Shown here piece after piece: positions 46,939 through 62,473 of a stretch of 64,000 nucleotides of DNA. The stretch's first letter is position 1. Every line of letters starts with the position of its first letter. The stretch comes from Coriolopsis trogii. Its lineage: Eukaryota > Basidiomycota > Agaricomycetes > Polyporales > Polyporaceae. Where the stretch lies: NCBI GenBank assembly GCA_020543525.1, contig JAHYIO010000001.1:3100001-3164000 (forward strand), read 5' to 3'. The position numbers were made by a program, and so were the translations under genes. The notes below the pieces were generated by a model, which was given only the letters and a program-made list of their open reading frames with translations, was not told where the DNA came from and did not search any database.

Positions 46939-48389
46939 ATGCCCGGCCTCACTAGCACCAGTCTTCCCTCATTCCCTCCAAACGTCCCCGTCCACAGTCT
47001 TGTCGTCGTTGACTATCAGCTTCTCCGAGCTGGCAGCAGGGATGAGATCGCGAAGCTCTGGCACGCCGCGACTCAGCTCGGCTTCTGGTAGTGAGTGATA
47101 GGGACCATTCCGTCGACCTCTGGCAACCACTGAGGATCCTCACTACTAGCTTGAGCAACCACGGTGTCGACCGAGAGGTCAACGCCATGTTCGATGTCGG
47201 CGCAGAGACACTTGCGCTCCCACTCTCAGAAAAGATGAAATACGAACAAGGCGACAATGGCGCATCGTTTGGGTACATTTCTCGCCAATATCCCCAGAAT
47301 GCACGACATCGATCGCTGACATCTCTCTCACAGATACAAGGCACGCGGCACGATCGCCACGGACCTGCATGGCACCCGGGACACTGTTGAGTTCTTGAAC
47401 ATTGCTCAAGACGATGGGCTCTCGTGGCCCAGGCCCACGCACAGGACATATCCTCCAACCGTCAACGCGCGCATGGCCGACGCTGTGATTCCCTTCATCA
47501 AGAAGTCCATGGCGGTCAACAACACGCTACTCGACATTTTCGAGCAGTTTCTTGGCCTTCCCAAAGGCAGCCTCGCCCAGCTCCACGCGACGGACGAAGC
47601 GTGCGGAAGCGAGGCGAGAGTGGTCAAGACCCCTCCTAATCAGAGCAGCGCTGGGATCGGAGCGCACACAGACTTTGGCACCTTGGTCAGTATCGTTGCA
47701 TGCTGCGGGATATCTCGACGCCGCAGACCTGATCGCTTACTCGGGGCTCGCAGACATTCCTGCACAATCGCCTCGGAGGTCTTCAAGTCATGCCGCCAGG
47801 CTCGCAAGAGTGGTTGTACGTGAAGGTTAGTTTCTAACGCCGCCGCCACACGTCGCACGAGCCCCGATTGCTGACGCTTTTCACAGCCAATCCCTGGCTA
47901 TGCGATATGCAACATCGGCGATGCATTGGCAATATTCAGTGGCAGCATCCTCCGGTCGAACCTGCATCGAGTAATGTGAGTGTCCTGTCCTCCTGGATGG
48001 TGCGAGGTTGACTTACTGGTACACTCCAGGCCTCCGCCAGGGCAACAATCGCGCTGCGAACGGTACTCTGTTGCGTTCTTCACACGACCCAACGATTCTG
48101 TCGTCCTCCGGCCGTTGGCGGAGAAGAGCCGGCAGATCGCAGAAGCAGCAGCCAAAAACCCTAGGGACGAGTACACGTGCGGCGCAACCGCGGGTGAATG
48201 GACGGCTCGGCGAATCAGGAAACTGCGACTGAATAACAGAAAGGTGGGGAAGCTGCCCATATCTGTTGGGTATAGAGACTTACGGTTCTCGTTCGATGAC
48301 AGGGACCAGAGACCTGGTATGAGTCGAAAGGCACTGAACACCAGGGTATCAGACACGCAGCTCCTGGCCCAATTCGAGCGTCCGCCTGA
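46939..48389 (+). CDS. 2-oxoglutarate/Fe(II)-dependent oxygenase (IPNS-like family)
   Basis: The start MPGLTSTSLPSFPPNVPVHS belongs to the DIOX_N-type domain, with LWHAATQLGFWYLSNHGVD across the first intron (exon end TTC TGG TA, then GTGAGT). The catalytic domain has GIGAHTDFGTL (HxD iron ligands), FLHNRLGGLQVMPPGSQEWLYVKPIPGYAICNIGDALAIFSGSILRSNLHRV (distal His) and RYSVAFFTRPNDSVVL (2-oxoglutarate-binding Arg with Ser). These ligands are complete. The C-terminal exon ends APGPIRASA. Such fungal enzymes hydroxylate or desaturate small molecules, but the substrate is not predictable. It has no obvious pathway partner next to it. Confidence 0.82.
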
Positions 48390-49069
48390 TCTCGCTATGA
48401 GTACTCTATCCAGCCTACTCCATCTTAAAGTACCAGATATATATCCTACCTATCGTCTATAGTTCTCGCAAAGTTTGGCATGTTTTGTACGAATAACCTA
48501 ACGATAGCATGTACTATAACTCTTGTAATACCACCCGACTTCTTGACTACATCCGACCGGCCCAAAGCTCGTTCTCCTCCCTCCAAGGTAGATGGTAAGA
48601 GCATCCGGGTGATTTTGGCGTAAACATTCTGAGACTGGTGAGGCTCAATCATTGGTGAATGGAAGGTTCGGCTCTGAAGGCTCTCGGAGGAAGGTACGCG
48701 AGGGAATAGCATGAACTGTTGACTTTCAGAGGACATTGCTGTACAAAACTAGCGTTGACTTGTGAACCACGACAAACGAATGTATAATAAGATGACCGTG
48801 TCGTGGTCAGGGCTAACGGCTTTTGCTACTACTGGAAGCGCCGGCCCGCTCCCAGGTGGCTGTGCCACGAGTTTATTCAGTGACCCATCCGAGACTCCTT
48901 GAACAAGAACGACCACCACACTAGCAAAACCGCTATAGATTTTGCCCTGTATCTTACTTGCCACCTTCAACGTTGTACGTATCTCGGCATTATGAGAACA
49001 TTTCTGCGTCAATGTACTGACTCTGGCACGCAGTTCCCTTCCAAGTGCATCCGCAACGTGCGCACAATC
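48390..49069. other. Intergenic region, nothing recognised
   Basis: 680 bp between two plus-strand genes, A/T-richer than the coding parts. It should hold the promoter of the NXT1-like gene. The minus-strand frame 48749-49186 runs antisense over the first exon of that gene and lacks conserved features. Confidence 0.4.
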
Positions 49070-49670
49070 ATGAGTACACTGACCACTAACGAGTAAGTGT
49101 GACGCACTTCCATAATCCTCCAACACGCGACCCTGAGCAACTGTGTTCAGTATCGAAATTGCCACACGAGCGGCGGACCACTTCACGCGACTCTACTACT
49201 CCACGTATGACTCGCCTACGCGCTTCGAGGACCTTCCCAACTTCTACCGTCCGAACTCCGCCTTGACGTGGAACGGGAAGCCCTTTGAAGGTACCGACGG
49301 CGTACGAGAACTCCTCATCGGCATACCCGCCACCAAGCACGAGGTCCAATCCTTCGATTGCCACCCAATCCCAGGTCTGCCCCCGTCCCTTTGTTCCTCA
49401 CATGGTCTTACGAGCTGACCATCGACCTCGAACAACCTCCAAACAGGCAGCCAGCCTCCAAACTTGCTCGTCACCGTCTCGGGTATCGTCACTCACGGCA
49501 AAGGCCCGAGTGCGAACCCCGCCAACACGCCGCGGCACGTCGTCGACGGGCACCCCCGAGTGTTCTCACAGACGTTCATGCTTGCTCCGGACCCGAACGC
49601 GCCTCCAACGGGGGCCGGGGAGGTCGCAAAGTACTACATTACCGCGGATGCCCTGCGCTTCGTCGGCTAG
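49070..49670 (+). CDS. NTF2-like mRNA export cofactor (NXT1/p15 type)
   Basis: Exons 49070-49092, 49151-49374 and 49447-49670 encode 156 residues. The protein reads MSTLTTNDIEIATRAADHFTRLYYSTYDS, then LPNFYRPNSALTWNGKPFEGTDGVRELLIGIPATKHEVQSFDCHPIP, then LLVTVSGIVTHGK and RVFSQTFMLAP...YYITADALRFVG. This is the NTF2 fold, and the order and length fit NXT1/p15, which dimerises with the Mex67/NXF1 exporter at nuclear pores. An insert rich in Asn and Pro (GPSANPANTPRHVVDG) extends the loop before the last strands. Transport of RanGDP (NTF2 proper) is less likely because the sequence layout fits p15 better. Confidence 0.85.
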
Positions 49671-50048
49671 GCACCCTTGCGAGTTTCCCAGCAGCGCATG
49701 CACTTAGGTCGCGTACTCTAGGTCCCTTGATTGCACGTTCGCTCCCGGCTGACCCAGTGGCTCACTGCAGTTTGTGTCATATCAAGGTCGGAAGCCCGTC
49801 GGGCTTGCATTAGGAGAGGCCGAGCTGTTCCATTCCATACATCGTCTCCAGAATACCGATTGGCTCGTGGGTAAAGAACCAGCGAGCCCCGCAGGGAAGC
49901 ATACCGCGCACTGAACCCCCCCTCCTTGCGCAAATCACAAGCGATGACAAGGACAGCATGAATGCAGTAGATAACATTACAAAAGATGTACGAATACAAC
50001 AAGCGTTTAAAGCCAACGTCCGAGATCCCAAGCCATGCACCGATGCGA
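49671..50048. other. Convergent intergenic region
   Basis: 378 bp between the stops of the NXT1-like gene and Prp22. A minus-strand frame continues to 49810, but the Prp22 message is better closed by a short terminal exon ending at 50049. No gene was recognised. Confidence 0.4.
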
Positions 50049-53824
<3,776 letters not shown>

Positions 53825-54011
53825 GGTGGTGGAAGAGAGAGTCAAGCCACTGGAGGTATTCAGAAGGCGCGAGACAAGTCATAGCATCCACTGGTTCATA
53901 TCGGTTCGGATCAACACTTACTGGTTCAATTCTTAGGCTGAGTCAGCAGAGCAAGCAGAGTCAAGAGGGCGCCTAAGGAGACTTACCTTACTCCAAGCGC
54001 TGCAGAATCCG
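53825..54011. promoter_or_regulatory. Short bidirectional promoter between two DExH helicase genes
   Basis: Only 187 bp separate the start codons of Prp22 (minus) and the DHX57/Ucp12-like helicase (plus), so regulatory sequence must be shared. No specific element was identified. Confidence 0.5.
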
Positions 54012-57000
54012 ATGCCACCCAAGAGAGGCATTGTCAAGTCCGGGAATGCTGGAAACTCGTCCAAACCATCCAAGGATCTGCCAGCTGCTACCTCAGCATC
54101 AGAAGACAAACCACTATTCCCACCAGGGTCCAAATATCCGCTGAGTTTACTGCATGAGAGGTGCGTAAATCGCAGATCTTGCTACGGTGCTCCGGTTCAG
54201 CGTCCTCCTTGTGTTCTTGGAATGCCCTCGCAGATGCCAAAAGAACGGATGGGAAAAGCCCAATGTTGACTCGGTACTTAAGGATTTATGACAGCAATTA
54301 TCTATGCGCTATAGGACTCACGAACATCATCACGTAGCGCAGGCACGGCGATGGCTACTCCTTTGTCGTCACCTTGAGTAGGCTGAATAAGAAAACATCA
54401 GAACGCGAGATTGTCCGAATGGAGCCTCACCCACCATTTATTCTACCTTCCGCTCTAGAGGCGCGTCATTGGGGCGCAACATACGCACTTTACCGAGTAA
54501 GTGCTAGGCTATTTGAACATGAGCACCATTCTGAGGCCCACAGTTTTGTAATGGCATCCAACTCAACCGCGTTTTGCCTCCCGGACCCCGGGAGTATTGG
54601 AATCAGCTCGCGGTGGAACACAAGGCCGCCCCAGAACACCAGAAGTGGATGTATGAGGCCGACCCGTTTGCTGCTCGAAAAGCTGTTGACGAACGGCAAG
54701 AAAAGGCCGCCAAGAAGAAAGACGATGCCAATCGACCGGAGAGCAGCTCAAAAGTTACCCACCACTCGTCCGAGTTTGCGAACGCACCCGAGGCCAAGAT
54801 GGCGAGCACTCTACGGGACTTCGTGGAGGATGCGGTGAAGAAGGTCAGCGAATACGCATATACACGACTTAACCTAACAAATTTGATCTTCAGGGTATCG
54901 CCATGTATCCGGAAGCTGCAGACTCTGAACCTATGAAGCTTTCCGAAGAAGACCATCCTCGCCTCATGAAAGATTTAGAGCGACTTGGGTTCACTAGTGC
55001 CCAGGCCCGTCGTGCTGTCACTGCGCTTTCTCAGCCTTCTCCGATCACTACCAGTCTACTCAACGGCTTGCCACCCTTGCAGGCTTGCATCGAGTTCCTC
55101 ATCTTGCAGCTTCCCGAGTGCGACTTACCGCAGCGCTTCCTCCCGTCCGCCAACTCATCCAATCCATTCATAACTGCGGCACATGCTGGCACGGACGATC
55201 TCAGGAAACGCTGGATCGAGGAGAAAGCTGTGAAAGAATGTGGATGGCCCGCTCACGTCGTCAAGGAATGCATTGCGCATCCTAAGCTGGCCGATAACTG
55301 GGGCAAGCTGGTCTTTGCTCTTGATTGCAAACTCACGGGCGTGGACTGGGAAGAGGCTGCGGCTCTCCAGGCAGACGAGCTGGAGCAGACCGACAAGGAC
55401 GAAGTGGAAGCACTTGGTGGGAAGAACGGATTGAACGGCGAACTCATCCTTCCGCTCCCTGTGGCCCCTCTTGCACTGCATGTCGTCGTCCCTGAGGACG
55501 GTACTTTGCCTGCTGCGGGCACCCACCCTCCGATGTATTTGACCTCCTCATCAGTCGCTGCCTATGTGCGACTGCATATCCTCTCGAAGCTTATTCAGTC
55601 TTTCAAGACGAATACATTACGAGATCCATCCGAGAGTGTTCTCATGGCGGTCATGCGTAAGATTGAGGAGGAATGGGCGGCGGTAGAAGACGACGGTCCT
55701 CCACAGATATCTGACGTGCTCATGCACCTGCTACCTAAAGCGCACTCTTTCAAGGTCCAGGATGGGGACGCCACACGAGAAGTATCTGATTCTGACAGCG
55801 CACAGGGCAAACGGACCAGGCGACCGAGAAGCGACCAGCGCACAGACGAGCAGGTCAAGGGCGAATTCATCCAGCTCACGAGGAGAAGTGACTACGTCAA
55901 GATGTTGAGTACGAGGGAGAAGCTCCCGGCCTTCACATCACGGAACCAGATCTTGGATTTACTCAAGTCAAACTGTTGCGTCGTTGTCGTTGGAGAGACA
56001 GGTAGTTTCTTGGTGATACTTGTTACACCTTCGCATCACTGACACCAAACTCCAGGATGTGGCAAAACCACTCAGTGTGCGCTACTAGATCTGCGCTGTT
56101 TGCTCGCCTTTGCTCATACTCGTATCAGTGCCTCAGTTTGTACTCGACGAACTGATCATGGCTGGTCATGGCTCTAAGGTATCTATCATTGTAACACAAC
56201 CTCGCAGGCTGTCCGCCATCGGTGTCGCTGCTCGTGTGTCCGCTGAACGGCTTGAGGACGGTTCGGTTGGGTATGCCATTCGGGGTGAATCCAAGCAAGG
56301 GCCACAGACCAAGATTTTATTCTGCACGACTGGTGTCGTCCTCCGTCGCTTGGGATCCGGAGACAAACTAGACGATGTGACACATGTCATAGTGGACGAG
56401 GTATGTTTCTACCCAGTTAAAGATACAACACGGTCGGATAATCTCGAACAGGTTCATGAACGCTCCGTCGATGGAGATTTCTTACTGCTCGAGCTCCGGG
56501 AGCTACTGAAAACTCATCGCAAGCTCAGGGTTATTCTGATGTCCGCCACTATCAATCACGAAGTATTCGTGAAGTACTTCAATAACGCTCCACTCCTGAG
56601 CATTCCCGGGTTTACTCACCCTGTCGAGGACCTGTGAGCGCTCTGTTGGTGCTCGGAACAAAGCAAGTATCGCTGACGTTTGGCGCCAGGTATCTAGAGG
56701 ATTTCCTGCCGAAATTGAACTATCGTCCCTCTGGGTATAGGACCACAAGGAAAGTCAAAGGCGAAGACGACGGCGCACAGACTGAACTGCGCGAAAGTGG
56801 GCTTGACGAAGATCATCAAGCTACCATTCGAACCATAATGCGCTCAGATTCATTCGACTATGATGTGAGATCCCTCTGGGGTATGATCGCACATTGTCCT
56901 AACATTACACCCCAACAGCTCATCGCTGCGATCGTCAGACACATAGTATCGACGGCGCAGAAGCGCGGTGCCATCCTCATCTTCTTGTCTGGAGTCCAAG

Positions 57001-59083
57001 AGATCCGTCAGTGCATGGAGAAGCTGCGCGGCGTGCCCAACTCCAAAGTGCTGCCTCTGCACGCTAACCTGACGAGCGACGAGCAGCGGCGCGTCTTCGC
57101 GTCCACTCCAGAGTGGAAGATTATATGTTCGACCAATGTTGCCGAAGTACGTCCACTGCTGCCCACCCCCTCTGCTCCGCCAGTACTGACTAGAGCTGTA
57201 AATGCGGCCGGCAGACGTCGGTCACCATCGACGACGTGATCTATGTCATCGACGGAGGGAAAGTCAAGGAAACGCACTACGACGCTGAAGCGGGCCTGAC
57301 GAAGCTCGTCGAGCAGTGGGTGACCCGCGCGGCCGCCAAGCAGCGCCGTGGACGTGCGGGACGTACACAGCCGGGAGTATGCTATAAGCTCTACACTCGT
57401 GCGCACGAGAAGCGAATGGGCGCGTTCCCTATTCCCGAAATCAAGCGTGTTCCTCTTGAGAGCATCGCGCTCACCCTCAAGGTGGTGCACAACGATGTCA
57501 AGGTATCATGATCGCTGTTGCTCGTCTTCGATGGTACTCAATCACTGACACGGTCTGCTCACCATTGGCTAGACGTTCCTCGCGCGCGCGATTGATCCAC
57601 CCGACCTCTCAGCGGTTGACAAGGCACTTGCCGTCCTTGAGGAGCTCGCAGCTATTGGATCCGATGGGGAGTTGACCGCTCTCGGCCGTCATATGGTTCG
57701 TATGCGTCATGGAGTCGAATATAGGCTCACCATATTTTCTCTAGGCACTGCTTCCCATGGATCTTCGACTGGGAAAGGTTCGCTGCTTCGGAATGATTTG
57801 CTAGGTGCAATCTCAATGCTTACTCTACTGCAGATGTTGATCCTCGCTACCGTTTTCCGATGTCTTGGTCCGATTTTGACTGTGGCTGCATGCCTGTCGT
57901 GCAAGCCGCTGTTCCTCAGCCCAATGGACAAGCGAGAGGAGGCCAATCAGTAGGTTTGCAATACAACACGACAGGACTCCTCAACTCACATGAGCTCCAG
58001 AGCGCGTGCGCGCTTCGCAACGGGGAACAGCGATCTCTTGACGGACGCGAACGCCTACGAGGAGTGCGTCCGCCTCCGCAACAAAGGCGAATCTCCCAGC
58101 ACCATTAGAGCCTTCTGCGAACAGGTGCGCAACCCTCGACCTGCACTCCTCGTCGGTCATCATTCTCGGTACTCATGAGCCTGGCACACACACACAGAAC
58201 TTCATCTCCCCTTCGACCGTGCGAGACATCACCTCCCTCCGGCTCGACTTCCTCACCGCGCTCTCCTCGCTCGGCTTCATCCCGCCGAGCTCCAAACCAG
58301 ACACGCCCGCGCTCAACGCGCACAGCGCGACCACGAACCTCGTCAAGGCCGTCGTCCTCGGCGGGCTCTGGCCCCGGCTCGCGCGCGTCCACCTCCCCAA
58401 GTCCGCGATCAAGTTCGACCGCGTGCAGGCGGGCACGGTCCAGCGCGAGAACTCGGCGCGCGAGTTCCGGATCTACGACCTCCAGGGCGCCTCTGCCCCC
58501 GCTGCACCGGGTGGGCACGGACACGCGAGCCCGCGCGTGTTCTTGCACCCGGCGTCGGTGCTGTTCGGGGCGACGGTGTGGAAGTCGCCGTTCGTGGCCT
58601 ACTTCCAGAAGCAGATGACGACCAAGGTCTTCCTGAGGGACGCGACCGAGGTAGGCTCACGGTCCCAACTGCGATGTCTACGTCGGTGTGTCTGGTCGGA
58701 TATGGCTGACGGCATCGTGCTTCTCTGGGGCTGCAGGTCCCCATCTACGCCCTCCTCCTCCTCGGCGGCCCCGTCGCGGTGAACCACATCGGGGGCGGAC
58801 TCACCGTCGGCACCGGGCGCTGCACGATCAAGCTCAGAGCGTCGCCGCGGATCGGCGTCCTCGTCAACCATCTCCGGTGAGCTCTCCTTGTTCTCTCCCC
58901 TTCAGACTTGCATCCGCTCTCCAGCGACACGACCTCATATCCCTTCCGTCCAGCCGTCTCCTGGATGCGCAGCTCTCGAGGTGCATCGAGGAAGGCACGA
59001 TCCTCGACGTGGGCGGGGGCAGCGGCAACCCGGTGTTGGACGCGATGGAGGCGCTCTTGACGGGCGACGGGTTGACGACCTGA
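54012..59083 (+). CDS. DExH-box RNA helicase of the DHX57/DHX29 group (S. pombe Ucp12, yeast YLR419W-like)
   Basis: The start MPPKRGIVKSGNAGNSSKPSK leads to a dsRBD-like block (SLLHERCQKNGWEKPNVDS, YSFVVTLSRLNKKT, ALEARHWGATYALYRF). An NGIQLNRVLPPGPREYW block follows, then a UBA-like segment (DLERLGFTSAQARRAVTAL). Helicase motifs are VVVGETGCGKTTQ (split by an intron), VTQPRRLSAIGVA, VDEVHERS, MSATIN, IFLSGVQEI, STNVAETSVTIDD and QRRGRAGRTQPG. Ratchet (KPLFLSPMDKREEAN), HA2 and OB-fold regions follow to the stop at 59083. Motif II reads DEVH. After ALGRHM, two further introns restore ALLPMDLRLGK and MLILATVFRCLGP. Probably cytoplasmic, in translation or RNA quality control by analogy with DHX29/DHX57. 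Confidence 0.87.
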
Positions 59084-59575
59084 CGGACTTCGATGATGAC
59101 AGTGCGCCGTCGGGAGTCGGGACTCACGCACGGTACGATGTAGCCTCGAACAGAGAAACGGACACATTGCACCTGTAGCGCTCGCGACGCACGCCGCGGC
59201 CAACGGGCCAACCTCCCAACTTCTCGTACTCGTACAACCACACCGTGACGTGCCACAAATCGAACGAACTTGCATTTCCGAATGCCTATGTATGTGAATG
59301 TATAACAATATGCGTCAACAAGAAGGACCGCCTCAAACGATCAGTGTGCCCGGATTAATGCGCCTGTGTGGTCTACTCTTCGGTGGGTGCAGCGTACGCG
59401 GTGTGCCGCTCAATAATGATACAAGAGAAAACCTCTCCGCCCCGCGTTCGTATCAGTGCTTCGTATCCGTGCGTGACTCGTCATCTATTCCGTTCCCCAC
59501 GCCAAAAAATCAGCACATTTGCTCCAGCCGAGCCAACTAAACAACACCCACAATAACCATAAAGCCCCCCGAGGG
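59084..59575. other. Convergent intergenic region
   Basis: About 490 bp between the helicase stop and the end of the Ser/Pro-rich membrane protein. It is A/T-richer than its flanks and probably holds the 3' ends of both messages. No gene was recognised. Confidence 0.4.
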
Positions 59576-61045
59576 CTACCTCGAGCCAGCCACGCCCTCA
59601 CTAGCCGTCACCCGATGTCTCCTCCTCCCCACAGGCTCCGTCCGCGCCTTCCCCGCCTTCCCCACCAAGCCCCCCTCCCCCAACTCCAACCCCAACACGT
59701 TCCCCTCCTCCCCGCTCTCCTCCACGACCGTCTCCGGCCTCTCCAGCGTCAGCGACGCCGCCCTCCTCCCCACCCCGCTCGCCCGTCCCGCGCCAGCAGC
59801 GACAGGCATCGGCATCGGCATCGGCGCGTAATACGGTGCGCCGTACGGCTGTGTCCTTGGCACGCTCCGCGGCGAGTTCGTCGGCGCGGAGAACACGGAC
59901 GCGGACGACGGCGTCGAGAGCGAGAACGTCGACGCGGACGCAGACGCAGACGACAGACTCGAGCGCGGCGAGTCGGGTGCCGAGGCGGACGACGTGGCGG
60001 GGTGGTGCGCGCCCGTCGGGTCGGAGGCGAGGGTGAGATGGAGCGAGTTGAGCATCCGGCGTGGGCCCGACGTTCGGCGCGGGGATGGCGTGGACGGGCT
60101 GCCTGGGTTTGGCGTTCCTGGACGGCCTGGGTGCCGCGGAGGTGAGCTGCTGCTGAAGAGAGAAGAGGAAGAAGGGGGAGGGGGCGTACCTGAAGGTGTT
60201 TTGGGCTTCCGTGGCTTGAGACGGAAGGGGTTGACGAACGTGGTCGTGAAGACCTCCCCGCTGGACTGGTTCCTCTGGTGCGCGCGGACATGGCCGGACG
60301 TTGTCTCTTTTACCGAGTTTCCACCGTCCGTGGAGGACTCTTGAGAGTGCACGCGAGACGTTCTCGGATCAGGCTCGTCGACGGCTTCTTCGGGTGCGAC
60401 GGGGGATGGATGTGGAATCGGACTGGGGTCAGACTTTGATTTGACAGACATCCTCCTCGAGAGCGACTTGAACATCTTCGGGAGACGCACGTTGCGCGAT
60501 GGACGAGGAGAGGCAGCGGGCGAGTGCGTGGGCGAGGTCCCTGGCTCCTGTCCACGCGCGATTTCTGAATCGGACGACGCACCCTCGACCATTGGCAGTT
60601 CGGGGAAGAACCGCGGTGGCGAGGAGGTATCGACGAGCGTAGACGACCCTTCGGAGAAGAGGGATGATTTGGGGCTGGGAGAAGCGCGGCCGGATTTGAG
60701 ACGCGTGGGGAACGACCATCTCGGTTTGGCGGACGGCCGCTTGGACGTTGGGGGTACGGAGGTGAGAGGAGGGAGTTGGTCGCTTGTGGCAGAGTTTGAG
60801 GAAAGATCATCGGAAGGTTCAGCAGGGAGAGGTTCGGACGTCTCGATAACTGGGGAAAGGGTGCGGGGAGAGCGCGGCCTTTGCACCACTGGTGGTGGCC
60901 TTGTTCGCAAAGCGGGGATGACGCGCCCCAGGAGAAAGATGAAGACGCTCTGACCGTGCGACGGGAGGCGTTAGCGTCAGAGCAGCGTTGGAAAAAGTGG
61001 CGGGCGTACCATTGCGAACCAAACGAGACCACAAACGAGGAGCAT
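59576..61045 (-). CDS. Single-pass membrane protein with Ser/Pro-rich disordered tail
   Basis: Exons 61045-61010 and 60949-59576 (intron 61009-60950, GTACGC...GGTCAG, GCTAAC branch) give 469 residues in phase. The two exons together build one N-terminal transmembrane helix, MLLVCGLVWFAM then SVFIFLLGRVIPAL. The remaining 440 residues are disordered: PPPVVQRPRSPRTLSP, basic FKSLSRRMSVKSKSD, GEVFTTTFVNPFRLKPRKPK, then Ser- and Pro-runs and a YYAPMPMPMPV repeat. No catalytic domain is visible. This layout occurs in many Agaricomycete proteins of unknown role. The splice inside the helix supports the model. Confidence 0.6.
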
Positions 61046-62385
61046 TGGGAAGAAGAGGGATGGATGGAGTAGCCTGTGCGAGTGGACAGCTACACGTACG
61101 TTCATGAAGAGTCGTTATACGCCCCGGAAGGGATGAGGGGAATTTATGAGAGATTCAGAGGGCTGAAGCAGACATCAGCAGCTTGTGGGCGGGCCAAGGG
61201 CGGTGTGGCTTCTGGGTCGGCGAGGGTTATGGAGTGAGCCGCCAGCCTGGATCAGAATGGAAGCCGAGCTGGGATGGGAGACCTGGGGTCGACAGAGACA
61301 GCGTCGACGAGAGCAGGATGATCTGTCCGCCGTCGCGTCGGGGCAGGAGGAGGGGACGAGGGGCGGCCTGATTGAGCTGCGCCGCGGTACCGGTCCAGGC
61401 GTGGACCCAAGCTCGAAAGCGTCTTGAAAGGGGCGGGGCAAGAGGACGAGCTACGAGAGGAGACGCATCGGTGGCGGATTTACATCGACCTGCGGGAGGG
61501 AGGAGGAGGGCGAGGGCAGTCACACGTACGAAAGTCGAACCACTCTGGCCGGATTACGGGACGCCCAGAGCTCGCCTGAGGAATACGGCCCAAGCGTGGC
61601 CAGAGACCATCGCCCGACCGTCGCGGCGGACGGGGACAGATCGTGCCAGACGCAGGCGGAAGCAGGCAGGCCATCGTCAGACCCTCGTCAGCCCACTCCT
61701 CCTCTCCGCCCGCCATCCCCGACCACCCCTGCCCGTGCCCCTCGGCGCTTCCGCACCCATATCTGGCATCGTCCCGCACTCATCCGCGATCACAGCCAGC
61801 TGCCATCTCCACAGCCCTGACAGCTGTCCTCTCCAGTTCCCAGTCCCTACGAATGCCTGACCCAGCCATGTCTGGGCGAGAACCCAAACGACGCCACATG
61901 CGCATGGTCCTCAGGCTCTCCGTGAGTCCGAATCGCAGGATCGCTCGTCTCTGCAGCAGAGCTCGCTCGCCTCCTTGTATCCATTACGAACATGCTCGAG
62001 GCCGAGCGCATGATATACAGAACACATCCTCCAATTTGTGTCATATCGCCGTTCCGAGTCCCGATAACCACAACGCCGCGGCACAGACTTCATATGTATC
62101 AAGCACGAACCCCGCGCGCGATGCTCTCTCGCTCCCTGGCACTGAGGGCGTACAGCCTGCGGGTGGATACTGTCATACCTGCGCCCATGCCAGACCCGCA
62201 TGTCTAGCACCTCTCACCTCGTTCCGGGCCAGCCCCTCTTGTTGTGAACTGGGAAACGGTCCGGTCGGGCGAGAATAGATATCGCATCGTAACGGCTCGT
62301 GCCGACTCGGAGGAGATCCAGCCTCGTGGCACTCAATGCCTTGAAATTCAAAACGAGACGACCCGCCTATAGAGTGAGATACAAT
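61046..62385. other. Intergenic region, 1.3 kb, nothing recognised
   Basis: Upstream of the Ser/Pro-rich membrane protein. A 211-codon plus frame (61643-62278) is open but has a mixed Ser/Pro/Arg composition, no conserved motif and no intron signals. I do not call it a gene. Confidence 0.35.
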
Positions 62386-62473
62386 CCTCTCCACTTCCTG
62401 GCAGTCTGCACTCAACGATATCTCCAGTCTCATCGGCACATGTTCGAGATATCAACAGGAACAAGCATCTGGC

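Noticed and set aside
46440..46955. 171-codon frame before the dioxygenase
   Set aside because: No motif, and it overlaps the dioxygenase start in another frame.
49810..50048. Longer C-terminus of Prp22 ending near 49813
   Set aside because: The short terminal exon ending SQTFG at 50049 uses good splice sites and fits the remembered family end.
60911..61034. Alternative N-terminal frame of the Ser/Pro-rich membrane protein
   Set aside because: The spliced model gives a proper transmembrane helix and correct phase, which the alternative frames do not.
61643..62278. 211-codon plus-strand frame upstream of the F-box-like relic
   Set aside because: Composition is random-looking and no family feature is visible.
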